64,000 nt of DNA from positions 2,898,036-2,962,035 of the forward strand of contig NZ_RKHJ01000001.1 of assembly GCF_003752465.1 (NCBI RefSeq), written 5' to 3'. Both the position numbers and the translations under genes were made by a program. Source of the DNA: Agrococcus jenensis. Lineage in GTDB: Bacteria; Actinomycetota; Actinomycetes; Actinomycetales; Microbacteriaceae. Below the pieces are notes generated by a model. That model was given only the letters and a program-made list of their open reading frames with translations. It was not told where the DNA came from and did no database searches. How positions within the stretch are numbered: the first letter of the stretch is position 1; every line of letters starts with the position of its first letter. This document shows, one piece after another, positions 1 through 8,480 of this stretch.

Positions 1-441
1 CGCGCTCGACGAGCTCGCCGTCGGCGTCGACCCAGGCGGCCGCGCAGACGAAGCTCGCCGCGCGATCCGTGCGGCCCTCGAGGTTCGCGAGCAGCAGCTG
101 CAGGTTGTCGAGGTCCTCGCGCGTGCCGGCGTAGCGCGCCGAGTGGATGCCGGGGGCGCCGTCCAGCGCGTCGACCGCGATGCCGGAGTCGTCCGCGAGC
201 GCCGGCAGGCCGGTGCGCTCGTGCGCGGCGCGCGCCTTGATGAGCGCGTTCGCCTCGAACGTGTCGCCGTCCTCGACGGGCTCGGGCCCGTCGTCGGGCA
301 GCAGCTCGACGCCCGGCAGCAGCGGCGAGAGGATGCGCTGCAGCTCCTCGATCTTGTGCGGGTTGCGGGTCGCGACGACGACCTGCAGGCCGCCGCCGCG
401 CACGTCGACGCCGGTGGCGCCGAAGCCCGTGTCGACGGGGG

Positions 442-445
<4 letters not shown>
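1..445 (-). CDS. rdgB: Non-canonical purine NTP pyrophosphatase (RdgB/HAM1), 3' part outside window
   Basis: First 148 residues of an inosine/xanthosine triphosphate pyrophosphatase, which removes deaminated purine nucleotides (ITP, XTP, dITP) from the pool by releasing PPi. The family substrate loop [10 protein letters not shown] lies at residues 26-35, and further on come the catalytic [12 protein letters not shown] block and the GIHSARYAG motif. About 19 extra residues precede the usual family start, so an internal GTG (residue 15) is a possible alternative start. The chosen ATG overlaps the stop of rph as ATGA, which argues for translational coupling in a murI-rph-rdgB operon, an arrangement common in Actinobacteria. 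The C-terminus is cut by the window edge. Confidence 0.93.
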
Positions 446-1176
<731 letters not shown>

Positions 1177-1187
1177 GGTGATCTCCT

Positions 1188-2024
1188 TCAGTCGGTGCGG
1201 CCGGGGAGCTGGATGACCCCGGTCTGGTGGAACTCGACGTGCGTGACCTCCGGCCCGAGGAAGCGGCGGGCGAGCCGCAGGAAGGGCTCCTGCGCCTCGG
1301 TCGTCGCCTCGAACTCGTAGGCCGGGATCGCGCCCGGCGGCGCGAGCAGCTGCCGGTCGCTCAGGATGCGGTAGACGTCGGCCGCCGTCTCCTCGGCGCT
1401 CGACACGAGCCGCACGTCCGGGCCGGCGACGTAGCCGATCGCGCCGGCGAGCAGCGGGTAGTGGGTGCAGCCGAGCACGAGCGTGTCGGGGCGCTCCGCG
1501 AGCAGCGGCTCGAGGTACTCGTGCGCGGCGGCGAGCACCTCGTCGCCGGTCGTGACGCCGGACTCGACGAACTCGACGAACCGCGGCGCGGCCCCCGCGG
1601 CAACGTGCGGCACCCCGGCCTCGGCGAACGCGCGCTGGTACGCGCCCGAGCCGATCGTGCCGGCCGTGCCGATCACGCCGATCCGCCCCGACCTGCTCTG
1701 CCGCACGGCGGCGCGCACGGCCGGGTCGATGACCTCGACGACCGGGATGCCCATGCCCTCCTCGTAGCGCTCGCGCGCGATGTCGAGGGTCGCGGCCGAG
1801 GCGGTGTTGCACGCGATGACGAGCATCTTCACGCCCTGCGCGACGAGCGTGTCGAGCACGTCGAGCGCCAGGCGGCGCACCTCGGCCTGCGCGCGCGGGC
1901 CGTAGGGGCCGTTCGCGGTGTCGCCGATGTAGGTGATCGACTCGGCGGGCAGCTGGTCGATGATGGCGCGCGCCACGGTGAGACCGCCGACGCCGCTGTC
2001 GAAGACTCCGATCGGGCGCTGCAC
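1188..2024 (-). CDS. murI: Glutamate racemase
   Basis: 278-residue cofactor-independent racemase making D-glutamate for peptidoglycan. N-terminal [10 protein letters not shown] carries the catalytic-region Asp/Ser; the two catalytic cysteines are visible in [10 protein letters not shown] and LGCTHYPLL, with PYGPRA in between. The GTG start lies exactly 7 nt after TAGGCT with no Shine-Dalgarno sequence, so the mRNA is probably leaderless. First gene of the murI-rph-rdgB operon. Confidence 0.96.
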   Translation of the reverse strand: MQRPIGVFDSGVGGLTVARAIIDQLPAESITYIGDTANGPYGPRAQAEVRRLALDVLDTLVAQGVKMLVIACNTASAATLDIARERYEEGMGIPVVEVIDPAVRAAVRQSRSGRIGVIGTAGTIGSGAYQRAFAEAGVPHVAAGAAPRFVEFVESGVTTGDEVLAAAHEYLEPLLAERPDTLVLGCTHYPLLAGAIGYVAGPDVRLVSSAEETAADVYRILSDRQLLAPPGAIPAYEFEATTEAQEPFLRLARRFLGPEVTHVEFHQTGVIQLPGRTD

Positions 2025-2031
2025 GTCGGCC

Positions 2032-2037
2032 AGCCTA
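2032..2037 (-). promoter_or_regulatory. -10 box of leaderless murI promoter
   Basis: TAGGCT on the minus strand, 7 nt before the murI GTG. It fits the TANNNT spacing repeated in front of many genes here, placing the transcription start at or next to the start codon. No clear -35 box. Confidence 0.65.
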
Positions 2038-2095
2038 GCCGCGGCGCGCGGAGCGGCTCGCGCACCGCCTGGGGCGTCGTGTCAGCGGGGCGCGG

Positions 2096-2101
2096 TATCG
2101 T
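2096..2101 (+). promoter_or_regulatory. Probable -10 box of the osmoprotectant operon
   Basis: TATCGT 25 nt before the opuCA GTG. The implied transcript would have a leader of about 19 nt containing AGGAG, unlike the leaderless genes nearby. No convincing -35 or operator was seen. Confidence 0.45.
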
Positions 2102-2126
2102 CTGCATCCCGACGGCAGGAGTCCGC

Positions 2127-2939
2127 GTGATCGAGTTCGCATCCGTGCGCAAGGAGTATCCCGGCGGCACGGTCGCGGTCGAGGACTTCAGCCTCACGAT
2201 CCCCTCGCATGCCGTCGCGGTGCTCGTCGGCTCCTCCGGCTGCGGCAAGACGACGCTGCTGCGCATGATCAACCGCATGGTCGAGCCCTCCGGCGGCACC
2301 GTCAGCATCGACGGCGTCGACGTGCGCTCGATGGATGCCGTGAAGCTGCGCCGCTCGATCGGCTACGTGCTGCAGGCGGGCGGCCTGCTCCCCCACCGCA
2401 CGATCGCCGACAACGTCGCGACCGTGCCGGTGCTCGAGGGCCGCAGCCGCAGGCAGGCTCGGCAGGATGCGCTCGGCCTGCTCGAGCGCGTCGGCCTCGA
2501 CACCGCGCTCGCCGACCGCTACCCCGGGCAGCTCTCCGGCGGGCAGCAGCAGCGCGTCGGCGTCGCCCGCGCGCTCGCCGCCGACCCCAACATCCTGCTC
2601 ATGGACGAGCCGTTCGGCGCCGTCGACCCGATCGTGCGCGACCAGCTGCAGGCCGAGATGCGGTCGCTGCAGGCCGAGCTCGGCAAGACCATCGTCTTCG
2701 TCACGCACGACATCGACGAGGCCTTCGCGCTCGGCGACGAGGTGCTCGTGCTGCGGAAGGGCGCCGAGATCGCACAGCGCGGCACGCCCGCCGAGATCCT
2801 CGCGAACCCCGCGGACGAGTTCGTCGCGAGCTTCGTGGGCGCGGGCAGCGCTCGCCGCACGCTGCGCATCCGCGAGATCGACGGCCGCAGCATCGTCGTG
2901 GACGGCGACGACCGCCCGACCGGCGTGCTGGCGCGGTGA
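2127..2939 (+). CDS. opuCA: Osmoprotectant (glycine betaine/choline-type) ABC importer, ATP-binding subunit
   Basis: 270-residue ABC ATPase. Walker A GSSGCGKTT at residues 35-43, the Q-loop region in SIGYVLQAGGLLPH, signature LSGGQQQR, Walker B ILLMDEPFGAVDP and switch-loop THDIDEA. The QAGGLLPHRT loop and the short C-terminal extension resemble the OpuC/ProV group; the tandem CBS pair of full-length ProV/OpuAA is absent. The GTG at 2127 has AGGAG upstream; an in-frame extension to about 1227 runs antisense through murI and is rejected. First gene of a four-gene operon that energises the two permeases downstream. Confidence 0.9.
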   Translation: MIEFASVRKEYPGGTVAVEDFSLTIPSHAVAVLVGSSGCGKTTLLRMINRMVEPSGGTVSIDGVDVRSMDAVKLRRSIGYVLQAGGLLPHRTIADNVATVPVLEGRSRRQARQDALGLLERVGLDTALADRYPGQLSGGQQQRVGVARALAADPNILLMDEPFGAVDPIVRDQLQAEMRSLQAELGKTIVFVTHDIDEAFALGDEVLVLRKGAEIAQRGTPAEILANPADEFVASFVGAGSARRTLRIREIDGRSIVVDGDDRPTGVLAR

Positions 2940-2952
2940 GGGCGGCGTCGCC

Positions 2953-3594
2953 ATGACCTGGCTCAGCCAGAACCTCCACATCGTCGGTGCGCTGCTCGTC
3001 GACCACCTCGTGCTGTCGATCGTGCCGATCGTGCTCGCGATCCTCGTGTCGGTGCCGCTCGGCTGGCTCGCCGCCCGCTACCGCCGCGCCCGCACGCCGC
3101 TGCTCACCGGCACCGGCCTGCTCTACGCCGTGCCGTCGCTGCCGCTGTTCATCATCGTCGCGCCGATCATCGGGGTGCCCGTGCGCTCCCCCGTCACGAT
3201 CGTCGTCGCGCTCACGCTCTACGGCGTGGCGCTGCTCGTGCGCGGCGCCGCCGACGCCTTCGGCTCGGTGCCCCGCGAGACGATGCTCGCGGCGGATGCC
3301 ATGGGCCACTCCGCGTGGGCGCGCTTCTGGCGCGTCGAGCTGCCGCTCGCCGGCCCCGTGCTGCTGTCGTCGCTGCGCGTCGTGGTGGTCTCGACCGTGA
3401 GCCTCGTCACGGTCGGCGCCGTGGTCGGCGCGTCGAGCCTCGGCACGCTCTTCACCGACGGCTTCCAGCGCGGCATCGAGGCGTCGATCCTCACCGGCAT
3501 CGTGCTGACCGTCGTCGTCGCGTTCGCGCTCGACGCGCTCGTCGTGCTCGCGGGCAGGCTCGCGATGCCGTGGCGGCGGGCGGTGGCGGCGTGA
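2953..3594 (+). CDS. opuCB: Osmoprotectant ABC importer, permease subunit 1
   Basis: 213-residue BPD_transp_1-type permease with five or six hydrophobic helices. The EAA loop, where the ATPase docks, is readable as MLAADAMGHSAWARFWRVEL near residue 115-135. It starts 13 nt after opuCA; only a weak GTGAGGG precedes the ATG. Its last codons overlap the next permease as GTGA. Paired single-domain permeases plus one ATPase and one lipoprotein is the OpuC/OpuF layout for betaine, carnitine or choline uptake under osmotic stress; the exact substrate cannot be read from sequence. Confidence 0.87.
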   Translation: MTWLSQNLHIVGALLVDHLVLSIVPIVLAILVSVPLGWLAARYRRARTPLLTGTGLLYAVPSLPLFIIVAPIIGVPVRSPVTIVVALTLYGVALLVRGAADAFGSVPRETMLAADAMGHSAWARFWRVELPLAGPVLLSSLRVVVVSTVSLVTVGAVVGASSLGTLFTDGFQRGIEASILTGIVLTVVVAFALDALVVLAGRLAMPWRRAVAA

Positions 3595-4304
3595 ACCTGT
3601 TCGCGGAGGCGATGGCCTACCTGCTCGACCCGGCCAACTGGGCAGGGGACGGCAGCATCGGCCTGCGGATCCTCGAGCACCTCGCGTTCTCGGGCGCCGT
3701 GCTGCTCGTCGCCGCGGCCATCGGCGTGCCCGCCGGGGTGCTCATCGGGCACACCGGCCGCGGCCGCGGGCTCGTCATCGCGCTGACGAGCGGCGCGCGC
3801 GCGATCCCCACGCTCGGACTGCTGACGATCTTCGGGCTGCTGCTCGGCATCGGGTTCGAGGCGCCCTTCCTCGCGCTCGTCGTGCTCGCGCTGCCGCCCG
3901 TGCTCGCGGGCGCCTACGCCGGCGTCGAGTCGGTCGACCGGCTCGTGATCGGCGGGGCGCGGGCGATCGGCATGACCGAGCGGCAGATCCTCACCGGCGT
4001 CGAGCTGCCGCTCGCGAGCCCGGTGCTCATCGGCGGGCTCCGCTCCGCGGCGCTGCAGGTCATCTCGACGGCGACGCTCGCCGCCTACGTCTCCGACACC
4101 GGCCTCGGCCGGCTCATCTTCTCCGGCCTGAAGACCCGCGACTACGGCGTCATGCTCGCCGGCTCGCTGCTCGTCGCGCTGCTCGCGCTCGTCGTCGAGC
4201 TGCTGTTCCAAGCCGCCCAATCCGCGGCGGCCCGCCGCGCCGAACCACTCGGCACCCCACGCACCACCGCGCGCGCACGCGCATCAGAGAGGAACTCCGC
4301 ATGA
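3591..4304 (+). CDS. opuCD: Osmoprotectant ABC importer, permease subunit 2
   Basis: 237-residue inner-membrane permease paralogous to the preceding gene. Hydrophobic segments are spread over residues 28-215; the EAA loop reads GGARAIGMTERQILTGVELP. The C-terminal about 25 residues are an Arg/Ala-rich cytoplasmic tail, unusual but plausible. GTG start overlaps the upstream stop (GTGA) and its own stop overlaps the next ATG (ATGA), so all three are translationally coupled. Confidence 0.87.
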   Translation: MNLFAEAMAYLLDPANWAGDGSIGLRILEHLAFSGAVLLVAAAIGVPAGVLIGHTGRGRGLVIALTSGARAIPTLGLLTIFGLLLGIGFEAPFLALVVLALPPVLAGAYAGVESVDRLVIGGARAIGMTERQILTGVELPLASPVLIGGLRSAALQVISTATLAAYVSDTGLGRLIFSGLKTRDYGVMLAGSLLVALLALVVELLFQAAQSAAARRAEPLGTPRTTARARASERNSA

Positions 4305-5236
4305 CCACTCCCATTCGCAGGACGGGCCTCGCGCTCGCCGCGCTCGGCACCGCCGGTGTCGTCCTGGCCGGCTGCTCGAGCGCCGACCCGCTCGAGGAGA
4401 GCCCCACCACCGCGCCGAGCGGCAGCGGCGAGAGCACGACGCTCGTCGTCGGCTCGCAGGACTACTACTCGAACGAGATCATCGCCGAGCTCTACGCGCA
4501 GGGCCTCGAGGACGCCGGCTACACGATCGACCGCCAGCTGCGCATCGGGCAGCGCGAGGTCTACCTGCCCGAGATCGAGTCCGGCTCGATCGACCTCTTC
4601 CCGGAGTACACCGGCCCGCTGCTGCAGGTCTGGGCCGACGCACCCGAGGAGCGCGAGAGCGACGAGGTCTACGCCGCCCTCACCGAGGCTGCGCCCGAGG
4701 GCATCACGGTCCTCGACCAGGCGCCCGCGACCGACCAGGACTCCTACGTCGTGACGCGCGAGTTCGCCGAGCAGTACGACCTCACGACGGTCGCCGACCT
4801 CGCGAACGTCGACGTGCCGCTCACGATGGGCGCGAACTCCGAGGCCGAGACGCGGCCGAACGGGCCGCAGGGCCTCGCCGACGTCTACGGCATCGAGGTC
4901 GGCTTCACGCCGATCGAGGACGGCGGCGGCCCGCTCACCGTGCGCGCGCTGCAGGACGGCGACGTCCAGCTCGCGATCCTCTACACCGCGCAGCCCGAGA
5001 TCGCCGAGAACGACCTCGTCGTGCTCGAGGACACCGAGGGCCTCTTCCTGTCGTCGAACGTCGTCCCGGTCGCGAGCGACCGCGTCGACGAGGAGGCACA
5101 GGCGGTCGTCAACGAGATCAGCGCGGCGCTCACGTCGGAGGAGCTCATCGAGCTCAACCGCCGCAGCACCGTCGACCAGTCGCCGGCCGCCGACATCGCG
5201 GCCACGTGGCTCGAGGAGCAGGGGCTGCTCGGCTGA
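4301..5236 (+). CDS. opuCC: Osmoprotectant-binding lipoprotein (ProX/OpuCC-like)
   Basis: 311-residue substrate-binding protein. A signal peptide ends in the lipobox LAGC with the lipidated Cys at residue 25, followed by a short Ser/Thr/Glu-rich linker and an OpuAC/ProX domain (VVGSQDYYSNEIIAELYAQ, then ESGSIDLFPEYTGPLL). The FPEYTGP block is typical of betaine/choline-binding proteins. GAGAGGA precedes the ATG, which also overlaps the permease stop. Completes the importer: extracytoplasmic receptor anchored in the membrane. Confidence 0.92.
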   Translation: MTTPIRRTGLALAALGTAGVVLAGCSSADPLEESPTTAPSGSGESTTLVVGSQDYYSNEIIAELYAQGLEDAGYTIDRQLRIGQREVYLPEIESGSIDLFPEYTGPLLQVWADAPEERESDEVYAALTEAAPEGITVLDQAPATDQDSYVVTREFAEQYDLTTVADLANVDVPLTMGANSEAETRPNGPQGLADVYGIEVGFTPIEDGGGPLTVRALQDGDVQLAILYTAQPEIAENDLVVLEDTEGLFLSSNVVPVASDRVDEEAQAVVNEISAALTSEELIELNRRSTVDQSPAADIAATWLEEQGLLG

Positions 5237-5252
5237 GCACGCCTCGTCGGGG

Positions 5253-5792
5253 TCAGTCCTTCAGCATGCGATGCATGCTGATGTGGCCCCATGTCGGGCC
5301 GGTCGACACCCGCTCGTCCAGGTGACGGAACCCGCGCCGCTCGTAGAACCGAGCGGCGCGGGCGTTCCCGTCGATGAGCCAGAGGTAGTGCGGCCGCTCG
5401 TCGACGACCTCGTCGAAGAGCACGCCGCCGAGGCCCGTGCCGTGCAGGTCGGCGTGCACGTAGAGGCGCGCGAGCTCGCGCGCAGCCGGTGCCGGCACGA
5501 AGCCGAGCTCGACCTCCCACGCCGCCGGGGCGGGCTCGGCGGCTGCGACGCCGACGATGCGGTCGCCGCGCCACGCGATGCGCCGCTGCGCGTCGCCGGG
5601 CGCCGCGAAGGCGTCGGCGAGCCCCTGGATGTCGGCCTGCGCGAGGCCGTCCTCGTGGAAGGCGTCCGGCAGCAGGCCGGCGTAGGTGCGCAGCTGCTCC
5701 TCGACGAGGAACAGCGCCCACGCGGGCGCGTCGGCCGGGGTCGGCGGGCGCAGCTCGACGCCATCGGGCAGGGGTCGGGGTGATGCGGGCAC
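5253..5792 (-). CDS. GNAT-family N-acetyltransferase
   Basis: 179 residues with a GNAT fold: acetyl-CoA-binding motif A is visible as RLYVHADLHGTGLGG and the C-terminal strand as NARAARFYERRGFRH. Substrate unknown. GTG start 6 nt after TAGCGT, no Shine-Dalgarno, so leaderless. It converges on the osmoprotectant operon and is divergent from pncB, with start codons 48 bp apart. Confidence 0.85.
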   Translation of the reverse strand: MPASPRPLPDGVELRPPTPADAPAWALFLVEEQLRTYAGLLPDAFHEDGLAQADIQGLADAFAAPGDAQRRIAWRGDRIVGVAAAEPAPAAWEVELGFVPAPAARELARLYVHADLHGTGLGGVLFDEVVDERPHYLWLIDGNARAARFYERRGFRHLDERVSTGPTWGHISMHRMLKD

Positions 5793-5798
5793 CGAGCC

Positions 5799-5804
5799 AC
5801 GCTA
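5799..5804 (-). promoter_or_regulatory. -10 box of leaderless GNAT promoter
   Basis: TAGCGT on the minus strand, 6 nt before the GTG start. Confidence 0.6.
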
Positions 5805-5828
5805 CCCGTCCCGCGCGGGGGCGCGTCA

Positions 5829-5834
5829 TAGGCT
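5829..5834 (+). promoter_or_regulatory. -10 box of leaderless pncB promoter
   Basis: TAGGCT followed by 6 nt and then the GTG of pncB. Divergent with the GNAT promoter 25 bp away. Confidence 0.65.
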
Positions 5835-5840
5835 TGCGCC

Positions 5841-7148
5841 GTGACCGACACCGCGCTCATGACCGACCGCTACGAGCTGACGATGATCGACGCCGCGCTG
5901 CGCGCCGGCACGGCGTTCCGGCCCTCCGTCTTCGAGGTGTTCGCGCGCCGGCTCCCGGGCGCCCGCCGCTACGGCGTCGTCGCCGGTACCGGCCGCTTCC
6001 TCGAGCTGCTCGCCGACTTCCGCTTCGGCGACGACGAGCTGCGCTTCCTGCGCGACGAGCACATCGTCTCGAGCGAGCTGCTCGACTGGCTCGCCGACTA
6101 CCGGTTCTCGGGCGACATCCGCGGCTACGCGGAGGGCGAGCTGTACTTCCCGGGCTCCCCCATCCTCGTCGTCGAGGGCTCGTTCGCGGAGGCGGTCGTG
6201 CTCGAGACGCTCGCGCTCTCGGTGCTGAACTACGACTCGGCCGTCGCGAACGCCGCCACCCGCATGACGCGCGCGGCGAAGGGCCGCCCGGTCGCCGAGA
6301 TGGGGTCGCGCCGCGCGAACGAGGAGGCGGCGATCGCCGCCGCCCGCGCCGCGTACATCGCCGGCTTCGGCGCCACCTCCAACCTCGCGGCCGGGTCGCG
6401 CTGGGGCATCCCCACGATGGGCACCGCGGCGCACTCCTTCACGCTGCTGCACGACTCCGAGGCGGCCGCCTTCCAGGCGCAGATCGACGCGCTCGGCGTG
6501 GGCACGACGCTGCTCGTCGACACCTACGACATCGAGCAGGGCATCCGCACGGCCATCGAGGTCGCCGGCACCGGCCTCGGCGGCATCCGCCTCGACTCCG
6601 GCGACCTCGACGAGGTCGCGACCGAGGCGCGGGCGCTGCTCGACTCGCTCGGCGCCACCGGCACGCGCATCACCGTCACGAGCGACCTCGACGAGTACGC
6701 GATCGCGGCGCTGCAGGCGAGCCCGGTGGACGCCTACGGCGTCGGCACGAGCCTCGTCACCGGCTCTGGGGCACCCGCCGCCGGCATGGTCTACAAGCTC
6801 GTCGCGCGGCAGGGCGACGACGGCGCGTGGGTCGGCGTCGCGAAGCACTCCGAGGACAAGGCGTCGAAGCCGGGCGAGAAGGTCGCGGTGCGCACGCTCG
6901 AGCAGGGCGTCGCGGTCGAGGAGACCGTGCTCGTCACCGACCACCGGCCGACCCTCGACGCGGCGGCGGCCGGCGGCCGCGCGCTGCAGGTGCCGCTCGT
7001 GCAGGGCGGCGAGATCGACGACCGCTGGCTCGGCCGGCAGGGCGTCGCCACCGCTCGTGAGCGCCACGACGCCGCGGTCGCGGAGCTGCCGAACGAGGCG
7101 CACCGCCTCGCGCGCGGCGAGCCGGTCATCCCGACCGTCTTCCGCTGA
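5841..7148 (+). CDS. pncB: Nicotinate phosphoribosyltransferase
   Basis: 435-residue enzyme of the NAD salvage (Preiss-Handler) pathway: nicotinate + PRPP to nicotinate mononucleotide. Recognised by LMTDRYELTMIDAAL at the N-terminus, EMGSRRANEEAA, the catalytic-His block TMGTAAHSF, RLDSGDLDE and FGVGTSL-like YGVGTSLVTGS, then YKLVA. No Shine-Dalgarno; the GTG lies 6 nt after TAGGCT. No NAD-responsive riboswitch or NrtR-like palindrome is evident upstream. Confidence 0.95.
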   Translation: MTDTALMTDRYELTMIDAALRAGTAFRPSVFEVFARRLPGARRYGVVAGTGRFLELLADFRFGDDELRFLRDEHIVSSELLDWLADYRFSGDIRGYAEGELYFPGSPILVVEGSFAEAVVLETLALSVLNYDSAVANAATRMTRAAKGRPVAEMGSRRANEEAAIAAARAAYIAGFGATSNLAAGSRWGIPTMGTAAHSFTLLHDSEAAAFQAQIDALGVGTTLLVDTYDIEQGIRTAIEVAGTGLGGIRLDSGDLDEVATEARALLDSLGATGTRITVTSDLDEYAIAALQASPVDAYGVGTSLVTGSGAPAAGMVYKLVARQGDDGAWVGVAKHSEDKASKPGEKVAVRTLEQGVAVEETVLVTDHRPTLDAAAAGGRALQVPLVQGGEIDDRWLGRQGVATARERHDAAVAELPNEAHRLARGEPVIPTVFR

Positions 7149-7155
7149 GGACGGC

Positions 7156-7449
7156 CTACTCCTCGCGCAGCTTCTCGTAGATCTCCTTGCAGGCGGGGCA
7201 GATCGGGAACTTCTCCGGGTCGCGGCCCGGCGTCCACTTCTTGCCGCACAGCGCGCGCACGGGCTTGCCCGAGAGCGCCGACTGCAGGATCTTCTCCTTC
7301 TTGACGTAGTGCGAGAACCGGTCGTGGTCGCCGTCCTCCACCGACTCCTCGTTGAGGAGCTTCTCGAGCTCGCGGTCGAGCACGTCGGTGCTCCCGCCGG
7401 CGCCGATCGAGCCGGGGCCTGCGGTGTCGGGGGCGGGCAGCTGCGTCAT
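7156..7449 (-). CDS. DUF3039 family protein
   Basis: 97-residue conserved actinobacterial protein of unknown function. The C-terminal half is characteristic: HYVKKEKILQSALSGKPVRALCGKKW, then ICPACKEIYEKL. The Cys in ALCGKKW and the CPAC pair could bind a metal. The ATG follows GATGAT by 6 nt, a variant of the leaderless arrangement. It converges with pncB, 7 bp away. Confidence 0.85.
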   Translation of the reverse strand: MTQLPAPDTAGPGSIGAGGSTDVLDRELEKLLNEESVEDGDHDRFSHYVKKEKILQSALSGKPVRALCGKKWTPGRDPEKFPICPACKEIYEKLREE

Positions 7450-7455
7450 GCCACC

Positions 7456-7461
7456 ATCATC
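7456..7461 (-). promoter_or_regulatory. Possible -10 box of DUF3039 gene
   Basis: GATGAT on the minus strand, 6 nt before the ATG. Same spacing as the TANNNT boxes; the same GATGAT hexamer precedes the aminopeptidase P gene. Confidence 0.45.
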
Positions 7462-7539
7462 CCACGACCCGGCATCCCACGCCCCGGCATCGCACGCTCA
7501 GCCCGCTCCCGGCTCGTCGCGGCATGCTTCTCGTCTGCG

Positions 7540-7555
7540 CCGGATGCACATCCGG
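7540..7555. repeat. Perfect 7-bp inverted repeat in the leader of the 7575 gene
   Basis: CCGGATG-CA-CATCCGG. A third copy of CCGGATG follows at 7558-7564, directly before the GAGGGGG ribosome-binding site, so the middle arm could pair with either neighbour. Could be an operator or a leader structure masking or exposing the ribosome-binding site; function unproven. Confidence 0.5.
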
Positions 7556-7574
7556 CACCGGATGAGGGGGAACC

Positions 7575-8480
7575 ATGCAGGAGATCGAACGCGACGACGA
7601 CCTCGGCTGGCTCGTCGGCACGCTCGACCGCATCCTCGGCGTGCAGCGGCCGCTCGTGGTCAACCACCTGCGCTCGCTCCGCCGCAAGCACCCGGAGCTC
7701 TCGCCCGCGCAGGTGATCGAGCGGCTCAAGAAGCAGTACCTCGCCGCCGTCACGAGCGGCGGCGCGGCGGTCGGCGCGACCGCGGTCGCCCCCGGCATCG
7801 GCACCGCCGCGGCGCTCGGGCTGACCGTCGCCGAGACCGTCGGCTTCCTCGAGGCGAGCGCCTTCTTCGCGCAGGCGGTCACCGAGGTGCACGGCATCCA
7901 CGTCGAGGACCCGGAGCGCGCGAAGGCGCTCGTCATGGGGCTCATGCTCGGCTCCGGCGGCAAGGCGCTCGTGAAGCGCGTCGCCGAGCAGTCGATGGGC
8001 CGCGGCGCGGCCGGCAGCGCCTTCTGGGGCGAGCTCGTCACGTCGCGCATGCCGACCGGCATGATGGGCCAGGTCGTGGACTTCCTGCGGCGCGCGTTCC
8101 TCAAGCGCATGGCGCGCAACACCGGCGCATCGATGCTGGGGCGCGCACTGCCCTTCGGGATCGGCGCCGTCGTCGGCGGCGTGGGCAACCACATCCTCGG
8201 CCGCCAGATCGTGCAGGCGGCACGCGAGGCCTTCGGTCCCCCGCCGGTCGCCTTCGACGCGAGCCTCGCCCCGGTCGTGCACGAGGTGCGGCCGAGCCTC
8301 GGCGAGCGGATCAGCGAGGCGCGCGCGATCGAGCGCGAGGGCCTCGGCGGCGGGCTCCGGCGCCTGCGGCAGCGGCGCGCCGACGTGCCGCCGGTCGACG
8401 AGGACCTGCCGCTCGAGGACAGCGCGCCGCCGGCCCCTCGCGGGACCGACGGCGCGGAGACCGACGGGGGTCGCGGCTAG
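7575..8480 (+). CDS. Uncharacterised protein with a glycine-rich membrane-active core
   Basis: 301 residues, family not identified. Residues about 60-100 form a Gly/Ala-rich hydrophobic stretch (SGGAAVGATAVAPGIGTAAALG) and 195-215 another (LPFGIGAVVGGVGNHI), the spacing seen in EcsC-like or insertion-prone proteins. The N-terminus is charged; the last 70 residues are Arg/Asp/Pro-rich and probably disordered. Strong ribosome-binding site GAGGGGGAACC. Its TAG stop shares the palindrome CTAG with the stop of the convergent HtrA-like gene. Confidence 0.6.
   Translation: MQEIERDDDLGWLVGTLDRILGVQRPLVVNHLRSLRRKHPELSPAQVIERLKKQYLAAVTSGGAAVGATAVAPGIGTAAALGLTVAETVGFLEASAFFAQAVTEVHGIHVEDPERAKALVMGLMLGSGGKALVKRVAEQSMGRGAAGSAFWGELVTSRMPTGMMGQVVDFLRRAFLKRMARNTGASMLGRALPFGIGAVVGGVGNHILGRQIVQAAREAFGPPPVAFDASLAPVVHEVRPSLGERISEARAIEREGLGGGLRRLRQRRADVPPVDEDLPLEDSAPPAPRGTDGAETDGGRG

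Noticed and set aside
1227..2126. N-terminal extension of the OpuC-like ATPase
   Set aside because: Translation of this part is antisense to murI; the ATPase fold begins at the GTG at 2127 with AGGAG upstream.
5805..5840. NAD-linked riboswitch or NrtR site upstream of pncB
   Set aside because: The leaderless start leaves no room for a riboswitch and no palindrome is visible.
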